A stretch of DNA of 61,197 nucleotides from positions 1 through 61,197 of the forward strand of contig NZ_FOLQ01000025.1 in the NCBI RefSeq assembly GCF_900112365.1, in the 5' to 3' direction. Source of the stretch: Spirosoma endophyticum. Lineage in GTDB: Bacteria > Bacteroidota > Bacteroidia > Cytophagales > Spirosomataceae. The translations under genes were made by a program, and so were the position numbers. Below the pieces are notes generated by a model. That model was not told the DNA's origin. It saw only the letters and a program-made list of their open reading frames with translations, and ran no database searches. Below, piece after piece: positions 27,335 through 37,468 of this stretch; within the stretch, counting starts at the first letter, position 1, and every line of letters begins with the position of its first letter.

Positions 27335-27610
27335 ATGAAGCGGACTGCCTCCACTAATTTCTTTGTGCTTATTCTGGGGATCGCGCTCCTGGCATCACTG
27401 GGTGTAAACATCTACCAGTTGTATAGCCGAAGTGCCTTCTGGCCACCTGATGGGGAGGTCGTGGACCGGGAAGCTGAATCCACTCAGTTGCTCCAGCAAT
27501 TATCAAGCTGTAGTCAGGAAAACACCCGAAAAGATAGCCTCATCGCCGTGCTCAAACAACGGTCGGCGATTACTACGTACTCTACCTTGTCCAGCCAACA
27601 AGGACCCTAA
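27335..27610 (+). CDS. Small membrane-anchored protein in efflux operon
   Basis: The 91-residue protein has one N-terminal membrane segment (FFVLILGIALLASLGVNIYQLY) and a hydrophilic tail with coiled-coil character (REAESTQLLQQLSSCSQENTR). It lies between the kinase and the TolC-like gene and may be a small accessory of the pump or the sensor. No family is recognised. Confidence 0.55.
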   Translation: MKRTASTNFFVLILGIALLASLGVNIYQLYSRSAFWPPDGEVVDREAESTQLLQQLSSCSQENTRKDSLIAVLKQRSAITTYSTLSSQQGP

Positions 27611-27667
27611 TCGACGTGGCAAGCTGATTTCTAAGGTATTCCTGGTTCACACTGATACGTCTCGTTT

Positions 27668-29092
27668 ATGAACATCTCGTTGCCAAGTCGATGGCTTACT
27701 GGCCTGCTGCTGATCAGCGCTGGCATTGTGTCGGCTCAAACTAGTCCCGCTGATTCCGTCCTGACGCTTGCCAGAGCGCTTGATCTGGCCGTGCAGAATT
27801 ACCCATCCATTAAAAATAAACTCACCGAAACCCAGGCAACACAAGCGGATCTGGCTGCGCGGAAAGCCAGTTTTTTGCCCGTTGCCTCGTTTCAGGCCCA
27901 GGCCTTGTACGGGACGTCCAATAACGTACGGGGTGCTACCTTTCCCAATGAAGGATCGACCAACTCGGTTTCCAGTGGGGTTAAAGCCAATGGACCGACA
28001 ACGGATGCGGTCTGGGGCAGCCTAAGCTCCCTAAACGTCAACTGGAAAGCCATCACCTTTGGTCGTAACAAAGCCGAACTGGCGCTGTCCAAATCGGCGA
28101 TTCAGCGGGCAAATGCCGATTATAATCAGGAATTGTTCATTCACCGGGTCCGCGTGGCCGATACCTACCTGATGGCATTGATTATCGACCAGACGGTCAA
28201 GGTGCAGGCGGCTAATCTAGCCCGGATCGACGCTTTCCGGACCGTGATGCAGGCCAATACCCGCTCGGGCCGACGGCCCGGTGTTGATAGTGTGCTGGCC
28301 GATGCCGAGGTGGCTAAAGCCAGGCTTTTGTTGATTGAGAGTCGCCGAATCGCCCAGCAGCAACGGGTGCAACTGGGCGAGTTTATGGGCTTGCCTGGTT
28401 CGACGTTCCGGCTGGATACCAACACCTTTCAGGTAGCCTTACCCCCCGATTTCCAGTTTTCAGTCGAAAAGCTGGCCAATCATCCGGTACTGTCCTACTT
28501 CCGACGGCAGATTGAGTTTAGCCAGGCCCGGGTGGAAGCTATCCGAAAATCCTATTTACCCGCTATCGCGTTGAATGGCTCATTTTGGGCCAGGGGATCG
28601 GGGATCAGCGATAACACCACCCCCGAAGGTAATTTCATTTATAACCCATCCCTGGGAGCGGGTTTACCGTTCCGGGTGGCTAACTATTTTGTGGGCGTGA
28701 GTACGTTTTGGCGCTTCAGTGATGTGTTTCGGACCCGTCAGGAAACCAAGGCGCAAGTCTTGCGGACGCAGGGGGATCAATACCAGTATGATCAGGAAGT
28801 GCTCCGCATCAAGGCTGAGCAGCAAACGGCCGATCTTCAAATTCAGAACGCTTACGAGGCCGCTCAACAGGCTCCCATTCAATTGGGTGCGGCACGGGCG
28901 GCTTATGAACAGGCACAGGCCCGGTACACGGCGGGTTTGTCGAACGTGTACGAATTTACCCAGGCGTTTACCTTGCTTAACCGGGCTGAGATCGACCAGT
29001 TCGTCACGACCAATAATGTCTGGCGGGCACTCCTACTCAAGTCGGCTGCCGAAGGTGACTTAACGGATTTTATTAAACTGACTACGAAATAA
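27668..29092 (+). CDS. TolC-family outer membrane efflux protein
   Basis: The 474-residue protein has a signal peptide (LTGLLLISAGIVSAQ) and two OEP repeats (ALDLAVQNYPSIKNKLTETQATQADLAARKA..., and the second half ending YEQAQARYTAGLSNVYEFTQAFTLLNRAEID). It forms the trimeric exit duct of a tripartite pump, with the RND permease 11 bp downstream and the adaptor after that. Confidence 0.93.
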   Translation: MNISLPSRWLTGLLLISAGIVSAQTSPADSVLTLARALDLAVQNYPSIKNKLTETQATQADLAARKASFLPVASFQAQALYGTSNNVRGATFPNEGSTNSVSSGVKANGPTTDAVWGSLSSLNVNWKAITFGRNKAELALSKSAIQRANADYNQELFIHRVRVADTYLMALIIDQTVKVQAANLARIDAFRTVMQANTRSGRRPGVDSVLADAEVAKARLLLIESRRIAQQQRVQLGEFMGLPGSTFRLDTNTFQVALPPDFQFSVEKLANHPVLSYFRRQIEFSQARVEAIRKSYLPAIALNGSFWARGSGISDNTTPEGNFIYNPSLGAGLPFRVANYFVGVSTFWRFSDVFRTRQETKAQVLRTQGDQYQYDQEVLRIKAEQQTADLQIQNAYEAAQQAPIQLGAARAAYEQAQARYTAGLSNVYEFTQAFTLLNRAEIDQFVTTNNVWRALLLKSAAEGDLTDFIKLTTK

Positions 29093-29103
29093 ACCTGCTT
29101 TAG

Positions 29104-32100
29104 ATGAACCAACTTATCGCGTCTGCGCTCACCCGACCCGTTACCATTGTGGTGCTGGTGCTGGGCATGCTGGTGTTCTCGGTCATGGCCGTGCTGAACA
29201 TCCCCGTCGATATCTTTCCCAAACTCAACGCCCCGACTATTTACATCGCTCAGTCCTACGGCGGCATGATGCCTTCCCAGATGGAAGGCTTTATTGCCAC
29301 CCGGTATCAAAATCAGATGCTGTACGTCTCGGGTGTGAAAGATGTGGATGTCAAGAACGTGCAGGGCCTGACGCTGGTGAAGTGTTCGTTTTACGAAAAT
29401 ACGAACATGGCCCAGGCAGCTGGTGAAGTGGCCAATCAGGTGAGTCGGGTGCTTTCCTACCTGCCACCTGGCTCGCAGCCGCCAGTCGTGGTTCGCTTTG
29501 ATGCCTCCACGCTGCCCGTGGGTCAGCTCGTATTCAATTCCAAGACCCGATCCTTGTCGGAAATTCAAGATCTAGCGTCGACGAAGATCAGACCCCTACT
29601 GGCCAAGATTCCAGGCGCTTCCTCTCCGCCACCGTTCGGGGGTAACGAACGAACGGTGGTGATCAAAGTTGATCCCAGCAAGATGCAGTCCTACGCGCTG
29701 ACGCCCGATCAGATTGTGCAGTCAGTCGTTAAAGCCAACCAGATTTCCCCGGCGGGGGTAGTGCGCATGAAAGACTATGCTTACATGACGCCTTCGAATT
29801 CGGTCATCAATACGGTGAGCGAGTTTGCGCAAATTCCGCTGAAAATGGGGACGGGTCCCACCGTCCTGTTGGGGGATGTGGCCACCGTCAATGACGCGGC
29901 TGATCAGACAGTCGGCTACGCCCTAGTAAATGGGAAGCGGGCCGTTTACATCCCGGTGACTAAAACGGGAGATGCCTCTACCATGGCGGTTGTAACGGCC
30001 CTAAAAGCTAAGCTTGCCGAGATGCAGAGCTTACTGCCCGATGACGTGAAACTCAGCTACGAATTCGATCAGTCGGTGTACGTTTCCAATGCAGTCAGTG
30101 GATTGATGAGCGAAGGCATTATCGGAGCCGTCCTGACGGGCCTTACGGTGCTGCTGTTTTTGCGCGATTGGCGCAGCTCGCTGATTGTGGTCCTAACGAT
30201 ACCGGTGGCCATCTTGGCGGCAGTGATGCTTTTGAATGCGGCTGGCCAGACCATCAACATCATGACCTTATCCGGACTGGCGCTTGCCATTGGTATCCTG
30301 GTCGATGAAGCGACGGTGACGATCGAAAATATTCACCAGCACCTGGAAATGGGAAAACCCAAAGCGCGGGCGATTTACGATGCTTGTCTGGAAATTGCCT
30401 TCCCCGAATTTTTGATTCTAATCTGTATTCTGGCTGTTTTTGCCCCCTCGTTTTTAATGAGTGGCGTACCCAAAGCCATGTTTTTACCCCTGTCGCTCTC
30501 GATTGGTTTTGCGATGATCGTAGCCTTTTTTCTGGCCTTAACGCTCGTGCCGGTCTTATCCAATTGGTGGATGAAATCGCATCACAAAGGGGATCATGAA
30601 GAGGCCGTGCAGGCCCTAAATTCACAGGAAGTCGCGCAGGTAGAAAGCCATGCTCACTATGAAAAGACGACCAAAAACGAGCTGAAGGGGTTTGATAAAT
30701 TCAAAGCGCGGTATTTATCGCTGGTTGAAACGCTGTTACGCCATCGAACGCTGGTGATCAGTTGTTACATCCTAATCACGTTTGGATTAGCGGGTTTACT
30801 GTTTATGCACATTGGTCAGGATATGCTCCCCAAAAGCAATGCAAAACAGTTTCAGGTGCGGGTCATTGCGCCCCAGGGCATGCGCATCGAACGGACAGAG
30901 GAGCGGGTTCAGCGGGTACTGGGCATCATCGAGCAGTTGGTCGGTAAAGAAAACGTCGAAATTTCGTCGGCCTTTGTCGGCATGACCCCGTCCAGTTACG
31001 GGACCAGTAATCTCTATGTGTTCAACGCCGGACCTCACGAAGCAACCGTGCAGGTAGCATTGAGTGAAGCCTATACCGGCAATATGGATGTCCTCCGGGA
31101 TAACCTGCGGGCTGCTGTGCGGAAACAACTGCCGGGCGTGGGTATTTCCTACGAGCCCATTGAGTTGACCGATAAAATTATGAGCCAAGGCGCGTCAACG
31201 CCGATTGAAGTGCAGGTCGGAGGTAAAAGCCTGGAAGATGGCCAGGCCTACGCCAAGCGGTTGCAGGAGGGGCTTAAATCCATTCCCTATCTACGGGATA
31301 TTCGCATCAAACAACCCTTGAATTATCCCACGCTGGATATTCAGTTCGACCGGATCAAAGCGGCTCAGTTTGGCCTAACAGCCGATGATATATCGAAAAG
31401 CCTGGTCGCAGCCACCTCGTCAAGCCGGTTTACCGCCAAGAATCTCTGGCTGGATCGAAAAACCGGCTATGCCTATCAGGTGCAAGTGCAATTGCCCGAA
31501 TACGAAATGAGTTCGGTGGAAGACATGGAAAATATTCCTCTGGTGAAAGGCCAGCTTCGCCCGACGCTGGGTGATGTGGCGACTATTCGTCGGACAACCG
31601 TACCGGGTGAATATGACCGCAGTGGTCCCCGGCGACTGGTAACCGTATCGGCTAATATTTTCAATAAAGATTTAGGGACGGCCACCCGGGATGTGCAACA
31701 GGTGATTGATGGCTTAGGCACCCCACCCAAGGGGACCGTGGTGGATTTGCAGGGGATGGCGCAGCTATTGCGCGACACGCTGGGCAGTTTGCAAACGGGT
31801 CTGGGACTGGCCATTGTGGTTATTTTCCTGGTGCTGATGGCCAATTTCCAATCGTTTGGTGTGGCCTTCGTGGTGCTGTCAACGATTCCAGCGGTGCTGG
31901 CCGGGTCGCTGGGGCTGCTCAGTCTGACGGGTAGTACACTCAACCTACAATCCTACATGGGCATTATCATGTCGGTTGGGGTATCGGTGGCCAATGCTAT
32001 CCTGTTGATCACCAATGCTGAACAATTACGGCTGGTCTATAACGACTCCACCAAGGCGGCTCTTACAGCGGGGAGCATGCGTCTGCGACCCATTATGATG

Positions 32101-32370
32101 ACCTCGCTGGCCATGATTGCCGGGATGATTCCCATGGCCTCTGGGCTGGGTGAAGCAGGGGATCAGTCGGCTCCGCTGGGGCGGGCGGTGATCGGAGGGC
32201 TGTTTTTCTCGGCGTTTGCGGCCCTGCTAATTCTCCCCGTCATTTTTGCCAGTGTCCAGGGGAAAGCCTCCGTGAAATCAGCCTCATTGAATCCTAATGA
32301 TGAGGAAAGCGAGTTTTATGACGGTGTAGACCCGCTGAAAAAACAACTTTTAACCACGCACCCCAACTAA
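29104..32370 (+). CDS. RND efflux transporter permease
   Basis: The 1088-residue protein has the RND layout: TM1 near the N-terminus (TRPVTIVVLVLGMLVFSVMAVLNIPVDIFPKL), a large periplasmic loop, TM2-6 with ALAIGILVDEATVTIENIH (proton relay region of TM4), a second loop, and TM8-12 (IIMSVGVSVANAILLI, MIAGMIPMAS). It is closest in style to HAE1/AcrB-like or CusA-like pumps; substrate class cannot be fixed from sequence. A cytoplasmic insert rich in His/Glu (SHHKGDHEEAVQALN) follows TM6. Confidence 0.95.
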   Translation: MNQLIASALTRPVTIVVLVLGMLVFSVMAVLNIPVDIFPKLNAPTIYIAQSYGGMMPSQMEGFIATRYQNQMLYVSGVKDVDVKNVQGLTLVKCSFYENTNMAQAAGEVANQVSRVLSYLPPGSQPPVVVRFDASTLPVGQLVFNSKTRSLSEIQDLASTKIRPLLAKIPGASSPPPFGGNERTVVIKVDPSKMQSYALTPDQIVQSVVKANQISPAGVVRMKDYAYMTPSNSVINTVSEFAQIPLKMGTGPTVLLGDVATVNDAADQTVGYALVNGKRAVYIPVTKTGDASTMAVVTALKAKLAEMQSLLPDDVKLSYEFDQSVYVSNAVSGLMSEGIIGAVLTGLTVLLFLRDWRSSLIVVLTIPVAILAAVMLLNAAGQTINIMTLSGLALAIGILVDEATVTIENIHQHLEMGKPKARAIYDACLEIAFPEFLILICILAVFAPSFLMSGVPKAMFLPLSLSIGFAMIVAFFLALTLVPVLSNWWMKSHHKGDHEEAVQALNSQEVAQVESHAHYEKTTKNELKGFDKFKARYLSLVETLLRHRTLVISCYILITFGLAGLLFMHIGQDMLPKSNAKQFQVRVIAPQGMRIERTEERVQRVLGIIEQLVGKENVEISSAFVGMTPSSYGTSNLYVFNAGPHEATVQVALSEAYTGNMDVLRDNLRAAVRKQLPGVGISYEPIELTDKIMSQGASTPIEVQVGGKSLEDGQAYAKRLQEGLKSIPYLRDIRIKQPLNYPTLDIQFDRIKAAQFGLTADDISKSLVAATSSSRFTAKNLWLDRKTGYAYQVQVQLPEYEMSSVEDMENIPLVKGQLRPTLGDVATIRRTTVPGEYDRSGPRRLVTVSANIFNKDLGTATRDVQQVIDGLGTPPKGTVVDLQGMAQLLRDTLGSLQTGLGLAIVVIFLVLMANFQSFGVAFVVLSTIPAVLAGSLGLLSLTGSTLNLQSYMGIIMSVGVSVANAILLITNAEQLRLVYNDSTKAALTAGSMRLRPIMMTSLAMIAGMIPMASGLGEAGDQSAPLGRAVIGGLFFSAFAALLILPVIFASVQGKASVKSASLNPNDEESEFYDGVDPLKKQLLTTHPN

Positions 32371-32381
32371 TCTGCCCACTG

Positions 32382-32441
32382 CCTGACGTTAGGCCCGGTT
32401 ATCATCACCGGTCCCCGATACCCGGAACACCGAACGTCAGG
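32382..32441 (+). repeat. Inverted repeat between RND permease and adaptor genes
   Basis: CCTGACGTT (32382-32390) and its exact inverse (32433-32441) bracket a GC-rich 42-nt loop that can pair further (CCGGT / ACCGG type). It lies in the 95-bp space inside the operon and may set differential expression or stabilise an mRNA end. Confidence 0.45.
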
Positions 32442-32465
32442 TCGGGCACCAATTATTCGACTACT

Positions 32466-33596
32466 ATGAAAAACCTGCTGTATTATAGTGTGCTGCTGCT
32501 CGGAACGGCTACGTTACTGCCGGCCTGCTCGTCGGACGAACAGTCAAAAAAATCAACTGGCGAAAAAGCAGAAGCGGGTAACGAGGCTGCTTTCCAGACG
32601 GTTCCAGTATCCGTGGAGACCCAGGCGAAACAATTGGCGTTGCCAGGTGAATTCAGTCCCTATTACGATGTGGCACTCTACGCCAAAGTGAACGGCTTCA
32701 TTAAAAGTATGCCCGTTGATGTAGGCGCTAAAGTGCATCGGGGACAGGTCCTGGCCATCATGGAAGCCCCCGAGCTGGAATCGGATTTAAGTCGGACGCT
32801 GTCGGATCTAACAGCCGCCAAGGGTCGACTTAATATCAGTAAAAGTAATTATCGGCGCTTAGTCCAGGCCGCTAAAACAGCCGGAGCGGTAGCCCCTCAG
32901 GAATTGGATCAGGCGCAGGCGGTCGTCATGGGAGATAGTGCCAATCTAACCAGCCAGCAACAACGGGTCGCCGGGGCGCGCCAGATGAAGCAATATTTGA
33001 GGCTAACGGCTCCCTTCGATGGGGTGGTTACTGAACGTATCCTGAGTCCTGGTGCGCTGGTAGGGCCAACTCAGAAAGATGCGCAGCCAATGTTAAAACT
33101 CAAAGAAATAGGACGGTTACGCTTACAGGTAACTGTACCGGAAGTATATGCGGGCCAAATACGGCAAAATGCGCCCGTTACGTTTTCGGTGAATGCCTTT
33201 CCAGGTAAAGAATTTACCGGCAAGATTAATCGAATTTCGTACAATGTTGAACGGAGTGTGCGGGCTGAACTGATTGAGATCGAGGTAAAAAATCCAGGAC
33301 TGCAACTCATGCCTGGAATGTACGCGACGGTCGGCTTTCCAGTTCAACGGCAAAGTAAAAGTTTATATGTGCCAAAATCAGCCGTAGTCATTTCGATGGA
33401 AGGCAGCTACGTGATTACGGTGGTAAACGGAAAAACGCACTGGGTAACCGTCCAAACTGGCAATGAATCGAACGATCAGATCGAAGTGATTGGCAATCTC
33501 AAACCCACCGATCAGGTGCTTGTAACTGGGTCTGATGATATTAGGGATAATATGGCGATTAAAACCGTTTCAGAACCGAAAGTCGCGCGTCACTAA
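32466..33596 (+). CDS. RND periplasmic adaptor (membrane fusion) lipoprotein
   Basis: The 376-residue protein has a lipobox LLPAC with Cys21, a barrel-sandwich hybrid half (YAKVNGFIKSMPVDVGAKVHRGQVLAIMEAPE), a helical hairpin (about 105-170), the second lipoyl half (LTAPFDGVVTERILSPGALVG), a beta-barrel and a membrane-proximal domain. It bridges the TolC-like duct and the RND permease. The gene order duct-permease-adaptor differs from the more common adaptor-first order. Confidence 0.94.
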   Translation: MKNLLYYSVLLLGTATLLPACSSDEQSKKSTGEKAEAGNEAAFQTVPVSVETQAKQLALPGEFSPYYDVALYAKVNGFIKSMPVDVGAKVHRGQVLAIMEAPELESDLSRTLSDLTAAKGRLNISKSNYRRLVQAAKTAGAVAPQELDQAQAVVMGDSANLTSQQQRVAGARQMKQYLRLTAPFDGVVTERILSPGALVGPTQKDAQPMLKLKEIGRLRLQVTVPEVYAGQIRQNAPVTFSVNAFPGKEFTGKINRISYNVERSVRAELIEIEVKNPGLQLMPGMYATVGFPVQRQSKSLYVPKSAVVISMEGSYVITVVNGKTHWVTVQTGNESNDQIEVIGNLKPTDQVLVTGSDDIRDNMAIKTVSEPKVARH

Positions 33597-33752
33597 ATGA
33601 GAAACGCCCTGACAGGATTTTGGCAAGGAGAAGCGAGACCATTCGATTACCAGGATTGACAACGATCTAGCTGACCACTACCAATAGCATCCTTTCCGCT
33701 TTGATTTCTATCCGGAAATTCAACGGTTAACCGAATTCATCTAAACCCAAAA

Positions 33753-34595
33753 ATGCTTATTTCTCCACGCATTGGCTCCCTGCCTGGTGTCATTATCTGG
33801 ACGGCAAAAGCGGAATTGTTTCGCCTCGGACCGTTTGCGGTAACCTGGTATGGGCTGTTTTTTGGCCTGAGTTTTATTATTGGCCTTCAGGTAATTACCT
33901 ACATTTTTAAACAGGAGGGAAAGCCAGCACGCGAAGTAGATTCGCTGCTACTCTATACAATCATTTCAACAATCGCTGGTGCCCGTTTGGGGCATTTCCT
34001 GTTTTATGAACCAACGATGCTCTGGCAACATCCACTGGAAGTACTGTTACCTCCGTACCAGGGTTTAGCCAGTCACGGAGCAGCAATTGGTATCTTACTG
34101 GGTTTGTTTCTCTACACGCGTACCCGACCCGAGCGAGGTGGATCTTTTCTATGGGTAGCAGACCGGATCGCCATCGTCGTCGCCCTAAGCGGCTGCTTTA
34201 TTCGGCTGGGTAATCTAATGAATTCCGAAATTATTGGTCGACCGACAAGTCTACCCTGGGGATTTGTCTTCGTTAACAACACCGAGTATTCGGCAGTACC
34301 GCGCCATCCCGCCCAATTGTATGAATCTCTAACTTGTCTGTTATTGTTTGGTGTGCTGTTGTGGATATGGTCCCGCTATAAGGCGCAAACACCATATGGC
34401 TTATTGGTCGGGGTGTTTATGATCTGGGTCTTTAGCCTTCGTTTTTTATATGAATTTTTGAAGGAGAACCAAGTCCCGTTTGAAGCTCACATGCGCCTGA
34501 ATGTGGGTCAGTTATTGAGCATTCCAGCCGTTTTATTAGGGGTTTACTTGCTGATTAGATGTTTCAAAACCGTATCGCATTCCCCTACGAATTGA
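33753..34595 (+). CDS. lgt: Prolipoprotein diacylglyceryl transferase (accessory copy)
   Basis: The 280-residue, seven-TM protein has the Lgt signatures: GARLGHFLFYEP, GLASHGAAIGILLGL (H-G motif), GCFIRLGNLMNSEIIGRPT (R-x-G-N-x-x-N-S-E-x-x-G) and SLRFLYEFLKENQ (catalytic-type Arg). It transfers diacylglycerol to the lipobox cysteine of prolipoproteins such as the upstream adaptor. A plasmid-borne lgt is probably an extra copy; the housekeeping gene is expected on the chromosome. Confidence 0.93.
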   Translation: MLISPRIGSLPGVIIWTAKAELFRLGPFAVTWYGLFFGLSFIIGLQVITYIFKQEGKPAREVDSLLLYTIISTIAGARLGHFLFYEPTMLWQHPLEVLLPPYQGLASHGAAIGILLGLFLYTRTRPERGGSFLWVADRIAIVVALSGCFIRLGNLMNSEIIGRPTSLPWGFVFVNNTEYSAVPRHPAQLYESLTCLLLFGVLLWIWSRYKAQTPYGLLVGVFMIWVFSLRFLYEFLKENQVPFEAHMRLNVGQLLSIPAVLLGVYLLIRCFKTVSHSPTN

Positions 34596-34661
34596 AGACG
34601 ATAGTCTGTTTCGATTATAAAATTGATACACTTGTTAATGTTCAGGATGATTCCCTGTCAA

Positions 34662-36044
34662 TTAATCCGATCGTTTTCTATATGATCGCCAGCGCTTTTT
34701 TATCCAGTCAATAAACCAAACTTCAGAGTTCTTTATTGAGTTTTTTACGGCACTGATTTCTATTCCTGGTTCAATCGCAATTGCCCTTGACTTGCTGATG
34801 CTCAGGATCTGAGAAGTATAAAGGCTGCGATGGCCGGACATCAGAAAACTGATGACACAGGAAACAGCGGCATAAGGTGCGACTGCTGCGCCAAATAACT
34901 CAATGGCCAGAATACTCGACGCAATGGGTGTATTGGTGGTTCCCGCTAGCAGACTCACAAAACCAATGGCCGCAAACGTACCCTGATCGGCGCCCACCGT
35001 ATGACCAAAGAAACTACCCGCCGTAGCCCCGATAAATAAAACCGGCGTTATGACACTACCACTTCGACTAATACTCAGCGTAATAATGGTGAAGAGCGCT
35101 TTCAGGATAAAGGCGTACCCCAATACGGGCATCCCCTTTATACTCCCTTCCATTAGATTAAGTCCTAGCCCCAAGTAGTCCCGTGAAAAGAGGAGCGTCA
35201 ATCCGGCGAGTAGCAACCCGCCCAGTAGCCCCTTCCAGGGACGCCAGATGGGAATGCGATTGGTAAAGGCAGCGCTGCTTTGAATCGCCTTGATAAGGGC
35301 GTAGGCGCACAAACCGAAGAAAATGCCACCCGCTAGCAATCGGAGAAAAAAGCCCTCTTCAAAAGTAGGGACAAAATTAAGTGGATAATAAAAGAACGTG
35401 ACGCCTAAGGCCGATGAAACCTGATAGGCCGTAATGGAGGCTACGAACGCCGGGAGCAGCACATCATACAAAATGACCCCTACGGCCAGCAACTCGATTC
35501 CGAACAGCGCACCGGCCAGCGGTGCGCCAAACACACAGGAAAACCCCGCACAGAAGCCGCATAAGACCATCTTTCGCCGGTCAATATCATCCACCCGAAA
35601 CAGATTGGCACATACACTGCCAATACCCGCTCCAATTTGAGCGCACGGACTTTCCTTACCGGCAGAGCCCCCCGTTGCCAAAATGAGCGCAATATTGACC
35701 ACTTTAGTTGGGATGAAACTGCCCTCTATTTTGCCATAATTTTTGTTGATTGCCGCAATCAACGCATCGGTGCCAACATGCTTTTTTAGTAAAAACTGAC
35801 TCAGTAAGTTAGCCGTGAAAAAACTAAGGGGTAGTAAGTAAAATACGTGCTGATACTGGTTGCTCTGCTCGATAACGAAATGAATAAAGAGAATGAATCC
35901 CGATGCCGCCAATCCCACCAAACACCCAATCAGACTGGAAATGAACAGCCATTTAAGGACGGTAAAAAATAGAATCACCTCTTCATTAACACGCATACCA
36001 CAAGAACTCATTTTACAGGGTAATGTCCTGATGATCGTCAACAT
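34662..36044 (-). CDS. ClC-family chloride/anion channel or antiporter
   Basis: The 460-residue, polytopic protein has ClC motifs: GGSAGKESPCAQIGAGIG (GxEGP-type filter with the gating Glu kept but Ser for Gly), GFSCVFGAPLAGALFGIEL, and SRSGSVITPVLFIGATAG. The variant GKESP motif makes ion preference uncertain; fluoride or chloride exchange is possible. Met12 or Met17 are alternative starts after the long N-terminus. It is convergent with lgt and divergent from the methyltransferase gene. Confidence 0.9.
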   Translation of the reverse strand: MLTIIRTLPCKMSSCGMRVNEEVILFFTVLKWLFISSLIGCLVGLAASGFILFIHFVIEQSNQYQHVFYLLPLSFFTANLLSQFLLKKHVGTDALIAAINKNYGKIEGSFIPTKVVNIALILATGGSAGKESPCAQIGAGIGSVCANLFRVDDIDRRKMVLCGFCAGFSCVFGAPLAGALFGIELLAVGVILYDVLLPAFVASITAYQVSSALGVTFFYYPLNFVPTFEEGFFLRLLAGGIFFGLCAYALIKAIQSSAAFTNRIPIWRPWKGLLGGLLLAGLTLLFSRDYLGLGLNLMEGSIKGMPVLGYAFILKALFTIITLSISRSGSVITPVLFIGATAGSFFGHTVGADQGTFAAIGFVSLLAGTTNTPIASSILAIELFGAAVAPYAAVSCVISFLMSGHRSLYTSQILSISKSRAIAIEPGIEISAVKNSIKNSEVWFIDWIKKRWRSYRKRSD

Positions 36045-36136
36045 TCATCGCCTTATCTGGTTACCATGAACGTTTGCGCTTAGCTTTTCGCTTACACTGT
36101 ACAAGTAGACCCTGGTAAATTTTCAAAACGATACCT

Positions 36137-36742
36137 ATGAGTGGTTACATCGCAATAGGGTTGAGCTGGCTTTTGTTTGGACTTCTTCATAGCTTAACCG
36201 CCACTCACTGGTTTAAACAGTGGGTACAATCCGTACATCTTATTCCTCAGCCGTACTATCGGCTGATTTACAATGGAATTGCCCTGATCACATTTTTGCC
36301 CGTATTACTTACCCTTCAAGAAGGCCCGGTCGATTGGCTTGGTAGCTGGCGTGGCTCAGCGTGGATAGGAAGCCTACTGATTGTAAGTGGGTCGCTAGTT
36401 GGTCTATTGGCCTTTAAGGAATACGATATAGTAGATTTTTTGGGCTGGCCAATGAATTCCCCGCTTAAAGAAAGCGCCGAAAGCGAGGGGCTGCGGCAGG
36501 ATGGCTTACTGCGGTACGTTCGTCATCCGTTATACCTGGGAACAATCAGTGCGCTACTTGGCTTACTGGCCAATCAACCGGATTGGAAGCATCTCATGTT
36601 TAGCTTAGTAGCCTTTACGTACTTGCGCATCGGTATTTACTTTGAAGAACGCAAACTCGTTAAAACCTTTGGTGAAGCGTACCTACGTTACCAACATCAG
36701 GTACCCATGCTTTTCCCCTACCGATTCGCACCCCACCGATGA
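36137..36742 (+). CDS. NnrU/ICMT-like membrane methyltransferase
   Basis: The 201-residue protein has five or six hydrophobic segments and the C-terminal RHPLYLGTISALLGLL...GIYFEERKLVKTFGEAYLRYQHQVPMLFP signature of the isoprenylcysteine methyltransferase/PEMT/NnrU group, with the SAM-binding RHPxY and EE motifs. The substrate is unknown. It ends 22 bp before the Crp-like gene, so the two are probably one transcript. Confidence 0.85.
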   Translation: MSGYIAIGLSWLLFGLLHSLTATHWFKQWVQSVHLIPQPYYRLIYNGIALITFLPVLLTLQEGPVDWLGSWRGSAWIGSLLIVSGSLVGLLAFKEYDIVDFLGWPMNSPLKESAESEGLRQDGLLRYVRHPLYLGTISALLGLLANQPDWKHLMFSLVAFTYLRIGIYFEERKLVKTFGEAYLRYQHQVPMLFPYRFAPHR

Positions 36743-36764
36743 GTATGCCCTTACCCGATAGGCC

Positions 36765-37403
36765 ATGAAATTAACCCTAGAGTATTTACAGGAAACCCTG
36801 AAGGGCCAATTTGAACGGTCGCTCCTTCAGGAATTGGTAGAGGTGGGCCAATATAAGCGGGCCCCTGTTGGGGCCTACCTGATTCGACCAGGGGAGTATA
36901 TCCGTTCTGTTCCCTTCATTATCCGGGGATCGGTTAAAATAATGCGCGCCGACCAGGAAGGTCGGGAGGCATTGCTTTATTACCTGGGCGGAATGGATGC
37001 CTGTGCAATGTCGCTCACGTGTTGTCTGGGAAGCCGACGAAGTGAAATTACGGCCCAGGCTGAAGAAGAAACGGAAATGATCACGATCCCAGTTGAGAAA
37101 GTTGACGAGTGGATGTGCCGCTATTCCACCTGGAAACAATTTGTCTTCCAGACGTATCAGAAACGGTTCGACAGCTTACTGGCCACGGTTGATCAGGTTG
37201 TTTTTCACAAATTAGATGAGCGGCTACTGGCTTATCTACAGCAGAAAGGGGCTAATTGTCAATGCCGAACGCTGGCTATTACGCATGAACAGATCGCTCA
37301 GGACCTGGCCACCTCCCGCGAGGTGATTTCCCGGCTGCTCAAGCAGGCCGAGAAAGCGGGATTAATCAAACTGATGCGGAATAAAATAGAGCTTATCGAG
37401 TAA
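36765..37403 (+). CDS. Crp/Fnr-family regulator of the sulfur cluster
   Basis: The 212-residue protein has an effector beta-roll (YLIRPGEYIRSVPFIIRGSVKIMRADQEGREALLYYLGGMDACAMSLTCCLG) and an HTH_Crp domain (LAITHEQIAQDLATSREVISRLLKQAEKAGLI). Cys residues in DACAMSLTCCLG could sense redox or reactive sulfur; this is inference. Operator-like GTGAC-N4-GTCAC sites stand in front of the next two transcription units, making them its likely targets. Confidence 0.9.
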   Translation: MKLTLEYLQETLKGQFERSLLQELVEVGQYKRAPVGAYLIRPGEYIRSVPFIIRGSVKIMRADQEGREALLYYLGGMDACAMSLTCCLGSRRSEITAQAEEETEMITIPVEKVDEWMCRYSTWKQFVFQTYQKRFDSLLATVDQVVFHKLDERLLAYLQQKGANCQCRTLAITHEQIAQDLATSREVISRLLKQAEKAGLIKLMRNKIELIE

Positions 37404-37404
37404 T

Positions 37405-37449
37405 GTAACATTTGTCACTGTAAGCTGGCCGGGCCGGGTCGTAATTCGC
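37405..37449 (+). promoter_or_regulatory. Crp-type operator and weak -7 box of tauE-like gene
   Basis: GTAAC-ATTT-GTCAC (37405-37418) is centred 30.5 bp upstream of TAATTCGC (37442-37449), a weak TAnnTTTG match. The geometry matches the SnoaL and persulfide-dioxygenase promoters. Confidence 0.5.
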
Positions 37450-37468
37450 TTAAAATTCAGAAGCGTTT

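Noticed and set aside
31476..31943. Long antisense ORF inside the RND permease gene
   Set aside because: A shadow of the high-GC permease reading frame with no protein-like domain.
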